64,000 nt of DNA from Rhizobium johnstonii 3841 (GTDB taxonomy: Bacteria > Pseudomonadota > Alphaproteobacteria > Rhizobiales > Rhizobiaceae). Below, piece after piece: positions 53,964 through 62,072 of the stretch. The position numbers and the translations under genes were made by a program. The notes below the pieces were generated by a model. It did no database searches. It saw only the letters and a list, made by a program, of their open reading frames with translations, and was not told the origin of the DNA. The stretch is taken from the NCBI RefSeq assembly GCF_000009265.1, contig NC_008384.1, positions 1 through 64,000 on the forward strand, written 5' to 3'. Each line of letters begins with the position of its first letter. The stretch's first letter is position 1.

Positions 53964-55295
53964 ATGGCTACAACATCGCATTACGGACCGTCATCGTCGT
54001 CGCTGGAACGCGACGCGCGGCGCATTCACGACGACAAGCCGGTTTCGCCGGGTAGTATCGCCATCGGCGTGGTGATCGGCCGCATGTCGGAATTCTTCGA
54101 TTTCTTCGTCTATGGCCTTGCCTCGGTTCTGGTCTTTCCACAGCTGGTCTTCCCCTTCGCGCCGGACAGGCTGACGGGCACGCTCTATTCCTTCGCCATC
54201 TTCTCGCTTGCCTTCCTGGCCCGCCCCGTCGGCTCCGTCGTCTTCATGACGATCGATAGGCTGTACGGTCGCGGCACCAAGCTGACGATCGCGCTTTTCC
54301 TGCTTGGCGGCTCCACCGCCTCGATCGCCTTCCTGCCGGGTTACAACGAGATCGGCGTCTGGTCGATCGCGTTGCTGGCGCTTTTCCGTCTCGGCCAGGG
54401 CTTCGCGCTCGGCGGCGCCTGGGACGGCCTTGCCTCGCTGCTCGCGCTCAACGCGCCGGCCAAGCACCGCGGCTGGTATGCGATGATCCCGCAGCTCGGC
54501 GCGCCGATCGGTTTTGCGCTGGCCAGTACCCTGTTCGGTTATTTCGTCGCCAATCTTTCCAGTGAGGATTTCCTCTCCTGGGGCTGGCGTTATCCCTTCT
54601 TCGTCGCCTTCGCGATCAACGTCGTGGCGCTGTTTGCGCGTTTGCGGCTGGTCATGACCAAGGAGTTCGGCACTCTGCTGGAGCAGCACGAGCTGGAAGC
54701 GGCCCCCATCCTCGACGTGCTGCGCGTGCACGGCCGCGACATCCTGATCGGCGCCTTCGTGCCGCTCGCGAGTTTTGCCATGTTCCACCTCGTCACCATT
54801 TTCCCGCTCGGCTGGATGAGCCTTTACGGCAACCAGCCGATCGGCGCCTTCATGGTGGTGCAGGTGATCGGCGCCGCGGTCGGTATCCTCACGATCATCG
54901 CCTCGGGCCTGATCGCCGACCGTATCGGCCGGCGCGCCCAGCTTGCCATCTGCGCCGTCATCATCGCCGTCTTCAGCTTTATCGGGCCGAGCCTGATCGC
55001 ATCCGGCAACAGCGGCCATGACGCTTTCGTCATCATCGGCTTCGGCGTGCTCGGCCTTTCCTTCGGCCAGGCGACGGGCTCGATCTCATCCCGCTTCGGC
55101 CGCGGCTACCGCTATACGGGTGCAGCCTTCACCTCGGATCTGGCCTGGTTGATCGGCGCGGGTTTCGCGCCGCTGGTGGCGCTCAGCCTCTCCAGCCGCT
55201 TCGGCCTGACCTTCGTCGGCTACTACCTGCTGTCCGGCGCCATCTGCACGCTGGCAGCACTCGCCTTCAGCAGAGCGCTGGAGCAGCGCGAATAG
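53964..55295 (+). CDS. MFS metabolite:H+ symporter
   Basis: 443-residue MFS transporter with 12 predicted membrane segments. The first segment (SEFFDFFVYGLASVLVFP) resembles the metabolite:proton symporter family of ProP, KgtP and ShiA, and ARPVGSVVFMTIDRLYGRGT is the motif A loop. Substrate unknown, probably an organic acid or osmolyte. ATG 53964 has a strong Shine-Dalgarno sequence; the frame extends 11 codons upstream through the hairpin, which is unlikely to be translated. It is divergent from cyoA and ends in a clear terminator. Confidence 0.88.
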   Translation: MATTSHYGPSSSSLERDARRIHDDKPVSPGSIAIGVVIGRMSEFFDFFVYGLASVLVFPQLVFPFAPDRLTGTLYSFAIFSLAFLARPVGSVVFMTIDRLYGRGTKLTIALFLLGGSTASIAFLPGYNEIGVWSIALLALFRLGQGFALGGAWDGLASLLALNAPAKHRGWYAMIPQLGAPIGFALASTLFGYFVANLSSEDFLSWGWRYPFFVAFAINVVALFARLRLVMTKEFGTLLEQHELEAAPILDVLRVHGRDILIGAFVPLASFAMFHLVTIFPLGWMSLYGNQPIGAFMVVQVIGAAVGILTIIASGLIADRIGRRAQLAICAVIIAVFSFIGPSLIASGNSGHDAFVIIGFGVLGLSFGQATGSISSRFGRGYRYTGAAFTSDLAWLIGAGFAPLVALSLSSRFGLTFVGYYLLSGAICTLAALAFSRALEQRE

Positions 55296-55304
55296 ACGGA
55301 CCCG

Positions 55305-55326
55305 CACACACACACACACACACACA
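55305..55326 (+). repeat. (CA)11 microsatellite
   Basis: Eleven perfect CA dinucleotides 9 bp after the MFS stop codon and just before its terminator. Such long dinucleotide runs are rare in bacterial DNA and are prone to slippage. It is outside any gene. Confidence 0.95.
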
Positions 55327-55331
55327 AACGG

Positions 55332-55364
55332 GCCTGCATGGGAAACCATGCAGGCTTTTGTTTT
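55332..55364 (+). terminator. Rho-independent terminator of the MFS gene
   Basis: Perfect 9-bp stem GCCTGCATG (55332-55340) / CATGCAGGC (55347-55355), 6-nt loop, then TTTTGTTTT. Confidence 0.93.
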
Positions 55365-55446
55365 CGGGCTGCGCAATTCCAATTATTGAATGCATTGCAA
55401 TCTATAATTAAATGCATATCCTTGTCGGCCTGAACGAGGATATGCC

Positions 55447-55911
55447 ATGACTGCGGAAACCATCGATCATTCGACCCTTTCCCGCCTTGTCGAGGCGGGG
55501 GCGGTCGAGGCGGCCCATGTCGTCGGCAAGACCGGTGGCTGGTCCGTCGTCATCCGCTACGGCAAGGCCGAGCGCCCGCTCGCCGCCCAACGCAGCCGGC
55601 AGGTGCGCGTGTTCAAGCGCATGGAGACCTTGGTTTCTTACCTCAAGGATGTCGGCATCTCGCAGTTCGATGTCGATGCGGCCGATTACGTTTCCGAGAC
55701 GGCACCGCGGCCGGATCGGGCCGCAGCTCTGCGTCGTACCCATGAGGCGGCGGAATACGACAAGTGGTTCCGCGAACAGGTCGAGGAAGCGATCCAGGAG
55801 GCCGATGGTCCGAACGCGGTCTGGATAAGTGCGCAGGATGCCGAAGAGCGAATGGACAAGCTTCGGGCTGAATTGCTCGCGCAGCTGGAATCAGGAGAAA
55901 AGGCTTCTTGA
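55447..55911 (+). CDS. Antitoxin with N-terminal extra domain (ParD-like C-terminus)
   Basis: 154-residue protein preceding a ParE/RelE-type toxin. The last 55 residues (AEYDKWFREQVEEAIQEA and following) look like the toxin-wrapping part of ParD-type antitoxins. The first 90 residues form a separate domain (SRLVEAGAVEAAHVV, VRVFKRMETLVSYLKDVG, ISQFDVDAADY) recalling plasmid partition-associated (ParC-like) proteins. This makes it about twice the usual antitoxin length. It probably represses its own operon and stabilises the replicon. The toxin gene overlaps its stop by 4 bp. Confidence 0.75.
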   Translation: MTAETIDHSTLSRLVEAGAVEAAHVVGKTGGWSVVIRYGKAERPLAAQRSRQVRVFKRMETLVSYLKDVGISQFDVDAADYVSETAPRPDRAAALRRTHEAAEYDKWFREQVEEAIQEADGPNAVWISAQDAEERMDKLRAELLAQLESGEKAS

Positions 55912-56198
55912 TCGTCAAATGGCTGCAGCAGGCTCTTCTGGATCGGGAAGGTCAGATCCGGCACATCTTTGCCCAAAACCCAAAAGCTGCAATCGCATTG
56001 GACGATGTTATCCGACATCAGGCCAAGATGCTCGCCGATCACCCCGAAGCAGGACGCGGTGGCCGTCTTGGCGGGACGCGGGAATTGGTCATTCCGCGCA
56101 CTGCATTCCTGCTGATCTATCGCATCGACAGAAAAGCACAGAGGGTGGAGATTTTGCGCCTTCTTCATGGTGCCCAACAATGGCCGCCAAAACGCTGA
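55908..56198 (+). CDS. ParE/RelE-family toxin
   Basis: 96-residue toxin of the ParE/RelE superfamily. The characteristic strand pattern near the C-terminus is present: GTRELVIPRTAFLLIYRI and VEILRLLHGAQQWP. It starts with TTG overlapping the antitoxin stop (TTGA), so the antitoxin is always made first. ParE members poison gyrase and RelE members cleave mRNA; this sequence looks closer to ParE, but the target is not certain. Confidence 0.85.
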   Translation: MIVKWLQQALLDREGQIRHIFAQNPKAAIALDDVIRHQAKMLADHPEAGRGGRLGGTRELVIPRTAFLLIYRIDRKAQRVEILRLLHGAQQWPPKR

Positions 56199-56206
56199 AT
56201 GCAGTT

Positions 56207-56674
56207 TTACTGCGCCATCTGCGGCTGTTTCGGCGCACGCGCCGCTATCAGCTCGGCAGTGGTGTGGTTCAGGCGGTCGGCTAGCACCCGCATGATTTCC
56301 ACGGCCATCTCCGGGAAATCGCTGAGCAGCTTCAGGAAGTGCTCCTTGCTGATGCGCAGCACCTCGAGCGGCGAGGTGGCGCGTACCGTTGCTGTGCGCG
56401 AGACATCGCAAAGGATGGCGATTTCGCCGACGATGGCATTGGGTTCGACGTCGGCGACCTTGATCTCGCCAGCCGGCGAGGCGACGATGATGTCGGCGGT
56501 ACCCGAGAGAATGACGTAGGCGGCATCACCGACATCGCCTTGATGGAAGAGATTTTGCCCGACTTTGTAGGTCATGCGATCGGAGGTAAATGCCAAAAGC
56601 TTGAGCTTTGCTGGTGCGATCCTCGAAAAGATCGGCACCCTTCGCAGCATTTCGACTTCGTCTCTCAACAGCAT
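56207..56674 (-). CDS. Stand-alone cyclic-nucleotide-binding domain protein
   Basis: 155-residue protein consisting of one CRP-type cyclic-nucleotide-binding domain (about residues 12-130). The phosphate-binding cassette is present as GEIAILCDVSRTATVRA (about 83-99), with the conserved Glu and Arg. There is no DNA-binding domain. It would sense cAMP or cGMP, or serve as a structural partner. It lies 102 bp behind the 904-residue ABC-like gene on the same strand, with a small inverted repeat between. A role in regulating that protein is inferred from position only. Confidence 0.85.
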   Translation of the reverse strand: MLLRDEVEMLRRVPIFSRIAPAKLKLLAFTSDRMTYKVGQNLFHQGDVGDAAYVILSGTADIIVASPAGEIKVADVEPNAIVGEIAILCDVSRTATVRATSPLEVLRISKEHFLKLLSDFPEMAVEIMRVLADRLNHTTAELIAARAPKQPQMAQ

Positions 56675-56733
56675 GAGCGTTCCAATCCCCTGACGCAGGG
56701 TCCGCAGGACCAGGCGTCTTCAAATTCCGAGGC

Positions 56734-56749
56734 GTTCCCTATCGGGAAC
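56734..56749. repeat. Small inverted repeat between ABC-like and CNB genes
   Basis: GTTCCC (56734-56739) and GGGAAC (56744-56749) around TATC. It may be a weak transcription-attenuating hairpin or a protein site; no T-run follows. Confidence 0.4.
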
Positions 56750-56776
56750 ACCCACCATCGCCGCCCCTATAGAATA

Positions 56777-59491
56777 TTACGATAACAGTTCCTTGAACAT
56801 CCCGTTTTTCTCGGAAAGTTCGGGATAGTTTCCGGCTTCCGCCAACCCGCCGCGGTCAAAGAGCAGGATTCGGTCGAACATCTCGGCCTGCCGGGCATTG
56901 GAGAGCACCCAGATGATCGCCGGCCGATGGCCTTCTTCGTGCAGGCCTTCGATGATGTTGCGGGTGATCCGATCCTGAACGCGCTGGTCGAGCGCCGACA
57001 GTGGCCGGTTGAAGATGAAATAGTCCGAGCGCTTCAACAGCGCGCGGGCCAGGTTCAGCTTCTGCCGCTGCACCATGGTCAGCCGCTTGCCGCCGGAGCC
57101 GACGTCGAATTCGAGGCCGATCGACAGCACGTCGTCATAAAGGTCGAGCGCATCGAAGAGCTCGCCCATGATGCCTCGGATGCGGTCGGAGGCATCGGCT
57201 TGCTGATAGGCGATACGGCCGAAGAGCACATTGTCCATCAGGCTTGCCGACGGCGTGAAACGCTCGGCGTCGTAGCGCTCGATCAGTTCGGCGAGATCGG
57301 CCGGAATTCGCTCGTGGAACTGCTTGCGGGCGCTGACGATCTTGTCCATGAGCTCGTTCGTTAGCAAGCCGAAGCGGTGGCGCGGCTCGATATAGGCAAA
57401 ACTCAGCCGGATGATGGCCGAACGCTCCTGGGGTGTCGCGTCCTCGAAGCGGCGGCTTTGCAGCTTCTGCAGCAGCGCCTGGTAGGTCGGGATGTCGTCC
57501 GCCGTCATGAAGGTCAGTTGCTGGAAGAAAGGATGGTCCGGCGGCAGGTCGTGGAAGAGTTCCACCGCGTTCTCGGCGATCTCGAGGCCCATGGCGTAGA
57601 GATCGGTGCTGAGGCCGGTCTCACGGAAGAGCTGCTGGAAATAAGGATGCGCAGCAAGCCTGCGGTTGGTCATCAAAGGCCGCTTCATCGTGCCGAAGAG
57701 CAGGTTCTCGCCAACCGTCGCCTGGGCATTGTAGGCGTCGAAATCGAAAGGCACGACGATCGTGTCGAGCCCCTCGTCGCGCAGCCGGTCGCGCAGCGAG
57801 GCGCGTAGCGCGACGACATGGTCGCCGAGCGCCACATGCACGTCGGTGTTGACAGTCGAGCGCAGCGCCAGATCGAGGATGTCCTGCGAGATCAGGACGG
57901 CGTCGAGCACCGGGCGGATCGCTTTCAGAATGTCCTCGGGGCCGCTTGCGCCGGCGGCCTTGTAGTCCACCCAGTCGCTGTTGAGGTCGAGCGTCGGATT
58001 GCCGGCCTTCTCCGCCTCGGCGGAATGCCATTTATACTCCAGCGCTTCCCGCTCGTCGTAGACGGGATCGGTCATCGGCGCATGTTTCAGGCCGTAGAGC
58101 AGATTGCTGGCGAGCGTGCCGTGGAAGAAGAAGGTGTCGGACGAGGCATAGGAGATCCGCCGGCCGGTGATCGATTCCGGCATGTCGAGGAGATCACGGC
58201 CGTCGATGGTGATGCGGCCGGAGTCCGGCCAGACCATGCGGCCGAGCGCTTCGGCGAAAGCTTCCGCGCCGCTGCCGTTCGGCCCGACGATCGCCACCGT
58301 CTCGTTCGGCTTGATCTCGACGGACACGTGGTCGACGAGGCGGGCGCCGCTGTCGTCGGAGAGCGACAGGTTGGTGACGACGAACGCGCCCGTCAGCGCG
58401 CCGACCGGGGCGGTGGCCAGTTCCTGGATACGGCTGTCGATCAGCGGCTCGATATTGAACTGCTCATAGACCTGCTGGTACTTCACCTGCACGTCCTGGC
58501 GCATCTGGTCCCAGTCGATCAGTTCCTTCAGCGGACCGGGCAGATCTTTATAGGCTGATATGACGGCGACGAGCTGGCCGATGTCGAGCCGGCCCTGCAG
58601 CGCCAGGTAGCCGCCGATCGCGTAAAACAGGAAAGGCGTGACCTGGGCGAGGAAGTTGTTGATGAACTTCACCAGGAACTTCCACTGGTAAAGGTCGTAG
58701 CGGATCGAGAAGATCCGGCCGAGCCGCGAGGCGATGTCGGCGCGCTCGAGGTTCGATGTATCGTTGCCGTGGATCGTGCCGATGCCGTCGACGATTTCGC
58801 CGACGCGGCCGGAGAGCTCGCGCGCCGTCAGCTGCCGCTGGCGGCCGAGATCCAGCAGCCGCTTGCGCATGCGGGGAATGACGATTGCCTGCACGCCGAC
58901 GATGCCGGCGGCGATCATGCCGAGCCAGAAATTCTGCACGATGATGAAGGCGAGCGCCGTGATCGCCTGACCGCCGAGAAGGGCTGGAGAGACGAAGGCA
59001 TCACCGGTGAAGCCGCCCATCGGCTCCACCTCGTCCTTGATCATCGTGGCGATTTCGGCCGATTTCACCCGCTTGAAATGGATGGGCGGAAACCGCAGCA
59101 CCCGGTCGATGAGCTCGAAGCGGATACGGCGCAGCATGCGTTCGCCGAGCCGGCCCTTATAGGTGTTGATATAGAACTTGAAGAGGCCGTTCAGAACCAC
59201 CAGCGCTAGAAAAACCAGGCTGAGCGCCATCAACATCTGGAAGCGGTTGAGCTGCAACCCTTGAAAGAATTCGACATGGCCGATCAGCGGAATGTCGTAG
59301 GCAATATGCATGAAGGTCTGCCTTGCGCCCGGACCTTCGAACCCGTCTCCCTGGATCGGTCCGTTGACGATCTGCTTCGGCAGGTCGAAGGACAGGAAAT
59401 AGGGCACCATAGAGGCGGCGACGACAGCCAGAATCCACAGCTGCTGCAGCCGCGTGTTCTTCCAGATGTAGCGGGCGAGGCTTTTTTCCAT
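56777..59491 (-). CDS. ABC-transporter-like membrane protein with degenerate ATPase domain
   Basis: 904-residue fusion of an ABC exporter membrane domain (residues about 15-320, with six hydrophobic segments) and a highly diverged nucleotide-binding domain. At the Walker A position (403-410) the sequence is GPNGSGAE: Ala and Glu replace Lys and Ser/Thr. The signature is LTMVQ (804-808). The Walker B position (823-829) reads YFIFNRP with no Asp-Glu, and the H-loop His is absent, although the D-loop SALD (832-835) remains. About 350 extra residues separate the Walker A and signature regions. Three copies of an N-[LV]-L-[FY]-G motif, at 463-467, 596-600 and 754-758, suggest internal duplication. 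ATP hydrolysis is unlikely. It follows three glycosyltransferase genes on the same strand. Confidence 0.88.
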   Translation of the reverse strand: MEKSLARYIWKNTRLQQLWILAVVAASMVPYFLSFDLPKQIVNGPIQGDGFEGPGARQTFMHIAYDIPLIGHVEFFQGLQLNRFQMLMALSLVFLALVVLNGLFKFYINTYKGRLGERMLRRIRFELIDRVLRFPPIHFKRVKSAEIATMIKDEVEPMGGFTGDAFVSPALLGGQAITALAFIIVQNFWLGMIAAGIVGVQAIVIPRMRKRLLDLGRQRQLTARELSGRVGEIVDGIGTIHGNDTSNLERADIASRLGRIFSIRYDLYQWKFLVKFINNFLAQVTPFLFYAIGGYLALQGRLDIGQLVAVISAYKDLPGPLKELIDWDQMRQDVQVKYQQVYEQFNIEPLIDSRIQELATAPVGALTGAFVVTNLSLSDDSGARLVDHVSVEIKPNETVAIVGPNGSGAEAFAEALGRMVWPDSGRITIDGRDLLDMPESITGRRISYASSDTFFFHGTLASNLLYGLKHAPMTDPVYDEREALEYKWHSAEAEKAGNPTLDLNSDWVDYKAAGASGPEDILKAIRPVLDAVLISQDILDLALRSTVNTDVHVALGDHVVALRASLRDRLRDEGLDTIVVPFDFDAYNAQATVGENLLFGTMKRPLMTNRRLAAHPYFQQLFRETGLSTDLYAMGLEIAENAVELFHDLPPDHPFFQQLTFMTADDIPTYQALLQKLQSRRFEDATPQERSAIIRLSFAYIEPRHRFGLLTNELMDKIVSARKQFHERIPADLAELIERYDAERFTPSASLMDNVLFGRIAYQQADASDRIRGIMGELFDALDLYDDVLSIGLEFDVGSGGKRLTMVQRQKLNLARALLKRSDYFIFNRPLSALDQRVQDRITRNIIEGLHEEGHRPAIIWVLSNARQAEMFDRILLFDRGGLAEAGNYPELSEKNGMFKELLS

Positions 59492-59673
59492 GGCTAACCG
59501 TCAGCTTGCTGGGAAATCCCGGGGGCGCGATCCGGGCGCCGGGACGGGGAGAAATTTTGAGAAGAGGGTCATGCAGCCGGACCGCCGATATCGCAATGAA
59601 AACAAGGCGAAGCGACCGGCTGCAATAGTGCCGATTCTCGCCGGAACATTTCTTATACCACAGGAATTTTGGA

Positions 59674-60819
59674 TTAGGCGAGGGATTCGGCAATCATGGA
59701 GCGAATGATGAGGGCGGTTTTCTCCGCCCCGTCGAGGTCGAGCAAGACCGGCCCCCGTGGCTGTGCGGCGAGCGCCTTTTCGACCGCCTCTTTCACATGG
59801 CCCGACGTCAGTCCGTTTTCCGGCAGAATATCGGCGAGGCCGAGCGCCTGCAGCCGTTCGGCGCGCACCGTCTGTTCGGTCTCGCCGCCGGCGACGAAGG
59901 GGATAAGGATCGCCCGGCATTCGGTGCGCAGGAGATCGCCGACCGTGTTGTAGCCTGCCTGCGAGATCGATACCCTGGCGCCACGCAGGAGCGAGGGAAA
60001 GTCCTTTCGGAAGCGCACCAGCGTCACGTTCGGGGCCGCATCCTCTGATAGTGCTGCGAAATCGGCCTCCGGCAGGTTCGGGCCGGCGACCAGCAGCCAG
60101 CGAAGATCGTCCGGCAGCAGCGCTGCCGCCTCTTTCGCCGCGCCGATCAGCGCAGCACCGACCGCGCCGCCGCCCGCCGATGCGATGATGTCGAATGTCT
60201 CGGTCGGTTCCGGCGCCGGCGGTGGTGCGACGAGGCCGGTATAAACCAGCCTGTCGGCGATCTCTGATGTCAGTGGGAAGGTATCCTCAAGCCTGACGAA
60301 ACCGGGATCGCCGTGGACGAGCACGGCATCGAAATGCTCCTTGACCAGCGTGACCGTCTCCGCGTCGCGGCCGGCCTTGCGGTTTTCCTGCAGGATGTCG
60401 CGCACCGAGCTCAAGAGTTTCGGCCGGGGTTCGGCCTTTTCGATCGCCTCGAGCAAGGGCAGGAGTTCGAAGCGCATCTGTCGCCGGCCGAAGGGGAAGG
60501 CTTCGATGATGACGACATCGGGCCTTGCGGCATGAAAGGCATCGAGCAGCAGCTGGCGGCGGGCATTGAGGAAATCCTCGCCCGCTGGCCGGCCATCGGC
60601 ATCGGCAAGGCCGGAGAAACCGGCATTGCTGGCGACGACCGCCGGCAGGGCCACGGTCTTTATGCCTTCGCCCGGAAAGCCCGGCACCGGCAGGCCGCCG
60701 GTCACGACAGTCACGTCAAAACCGTTCTTCACCAGCGCATTGGCGATGCGGCTGGCGCGGGCTATGTGGCCGATGCCGAGCAGATGCTGGACGTAGAAGA
60801 AAATGCGCGGTGCCGTCAT
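59674..60819 (-). CDS. MurG-like glycosyltransferase
   Basis: 381-residue protein of the GT-B fold. The N-terminal domain begins FFYVQHLLGIGHIARASRI, with the Gly-rich loop of MurG/GT28-type enzymes. The C-terminal domain has ISQAGYNTVGDLL and a GGETEQTVRAERL acceptor/donor region. It probably transfers a sugar from a nucleotide sugar in the cytoplasm. The ATG at 60819 overlaps the preceding gene's stop (ATGA), fixing the start. The acceptor is unknown. Confidence 0.85.
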   Translation of the reverse strand: MTAPRIFFYVQHLLGIGHIARASRIANALVKNGFDVTVVTGGLPVPGFPGEGIKTVALPAVVASNAGFSGLADADGRPAGEDFLNARRQLLLDAFHAARPDVVIIEAFPFGRRQMRFELLPLLEAIEKAEPRPKLLSSVRDILQENRKAGRDAETVTLVKEHFDAVLVHGDPGFVRLEDTFPLTSEIADRLVYTGLVAPPPAPEPTETFDIIASAGGGAVGAALIGAAKEAAALLPDDLRWLLVAGPNLPEADFAALSEDAAPNVTLVRFRKDFPSLLRGARVSISQAGYNTVGDLLRTECRAILIPFVAGGETEQTVRAERLQALGLADILPENGLTSGHVKEAVEKALAAQPRGPVLLDLDGAEKTALIIRSMIAESLA

Positions 60820-62063
60820 GACGCTTTCTGCCATTCGGCCTCGAAGAGGCCGGTGAGCTGTCTGATGCTGGAGTGATAGTCGAAATGTTCGCGCACCTGG
60901 CTTTCGGCGGCGTCGCCGAGGCGCTTGCGCAGTGCCGGGTCGCGGATCGCCGCCTCCAGCGCTCCGGCCAGCAGCGCCGGGTCCTCCGGCGGTACGACGA
61001 GGCCGTTTTCACCGTTCTTCAAGAGTTCCGGCACGCCGGATACGTCGGTCGAGAGGCAGACGAGCCGCTGGCTGGAGGCTTCGACCAGGACGTTCGGCAA
61101 GCCGTCGCGGTCGCCGTTGGCGGCGATGCGGCAGGCGAGCGCGAAGAGGTCGGCGCGGCGGTAATGGTCGAGCACGTCTTCCTGCGCCATGGCGCCCTTC
61201 CAGACGATGCGGGCGGAGATGCCGAGTTCGGTCGCCAGCGCCTTCAGTTTCGCAAGCTCCTCGCCGCCGCCGATATGGTCCATGCGCCAGTGAAGGTCGG
61301 CAGGCAGCAGCGCCAGCGCCCGCAGCAGCACGTCGTAGCCCTTCTTCTCGACGGCGCGGCCGACGCTGAGGATGAAGGCCGGATCGTCGGGATCGCTGCC
61401 GGTCCGGTTCGAACGCTCCCCGGCAAAATGGCCGAAGCGGGCGAGATCGAGACCGTGGTAACTCAGGTGCACGGCCTCCTTGCGTGACGTCAGCGTGCGC
61501 ATGTGTTCGTAGCCCGTCCTGGTGCAGGTGACGGTCCAGCGGGCGCTGGCGAGTTTCTCCTTCAGCTCCCAGTCGGGCGACGTCCAGATATCCTTGGCAT
61601 GCGCCGAACAGGTCCAGGGCGTGCCCGTGAGGATGCTCGCATATTCCGTCACCGAGGCCGGCGTGTGGATGAAATGGGCATGCAGCCATTCGCCCTCGTC
61701 CGGCCATTCGCGCCCCAGCACCAGCGCCTGGCCGAGACGGCGGAAGCGGTTGCGGGAGAGGTCGCGCTTGAGATCGGCGAGGAAGCGTTTCATCAGCGCC
61801 TTGAAGCCGGGTTTGGAGAACCCGGCGATGAGGCCTTTCAGCACGCGGATCGGCTCCTCGTGCAGATATTCCGGCAGGTAGACGACACGCGCCCTGATCT
61901 CGTCATGCACCGGATGGCGCTTCTTGTCGGTCGGCCGGCGCATCGAAATCAGCGTGAGGTCGAAGCCGGCCTTTTCGAGGCCGAGCAGCTCCTGGGCGAT
62001 GAAGGTTTCCGAAAGGCGGGGATAGCCCTTCAGCACGACGAGGATCTTGCGGCGTGGCGGCAA
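60816..62063 (-). CDS. GT4-family glycosyltransferase
   Basis: 415-residue GT-B enzyme of family 4. The N-terminus has ILVVLKGYPRLSETFIAQEL, and the C-terminal domain has FILSVGRAVEKKGYDVLL and the E-x7-E region GLPNVLVEASSQRLVC. It starts with TTG at 62063, as no earlier ATG is available, 9 bp after the stop of the preceding glycosyltransferase. Middle gene of a three-enzyme operon; donor and acceptor sugars are unknown. Confidence 0.9.
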   Translation of the reverse strand: MPPRRKILVVLKGYPRLSETFIAQELLGLEKAGFDLTLISMRRPTDKKRHPVHDEIRARVVYLPEYLHEEPIRVLKGLIAGFSKPGFKALMKRFLADLKRDLSRNRFRRLGQALVLGREWPDEGEWLHAHFIHTPASVTEYASILTGTPWTCSAHAKDIWTSPDWELKEKLASARWTVTCTRTGYEHMRTLTSRKEAVHLSYHGLDLARFGHFAGERSNRTGSDPDDPAFILSVGRAVEKKGYDVLLRALALLPADLHWRMDHIGGGEELAKLKALATELGISARIVWKGAMAQEDVLDHYRRADLFALACRIAANGDRDGLPNVLVEASSQRLVCLSTDVSGVPELLKNGENGLVVPPEDPALLAGALEAAIRDPALRKRLGDAAESQVREHFDYHSSIRQLTGLFEAEWQKAS

Positions 62064-62072
62064 GGCTTTGCC

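Noticed and set aside
55305..55326. CRISPR-like repeat
   Set aside because: It is a simple CA microsatellite with no spacers; no CRISPR array or cas gene was seen anywhere in the window.
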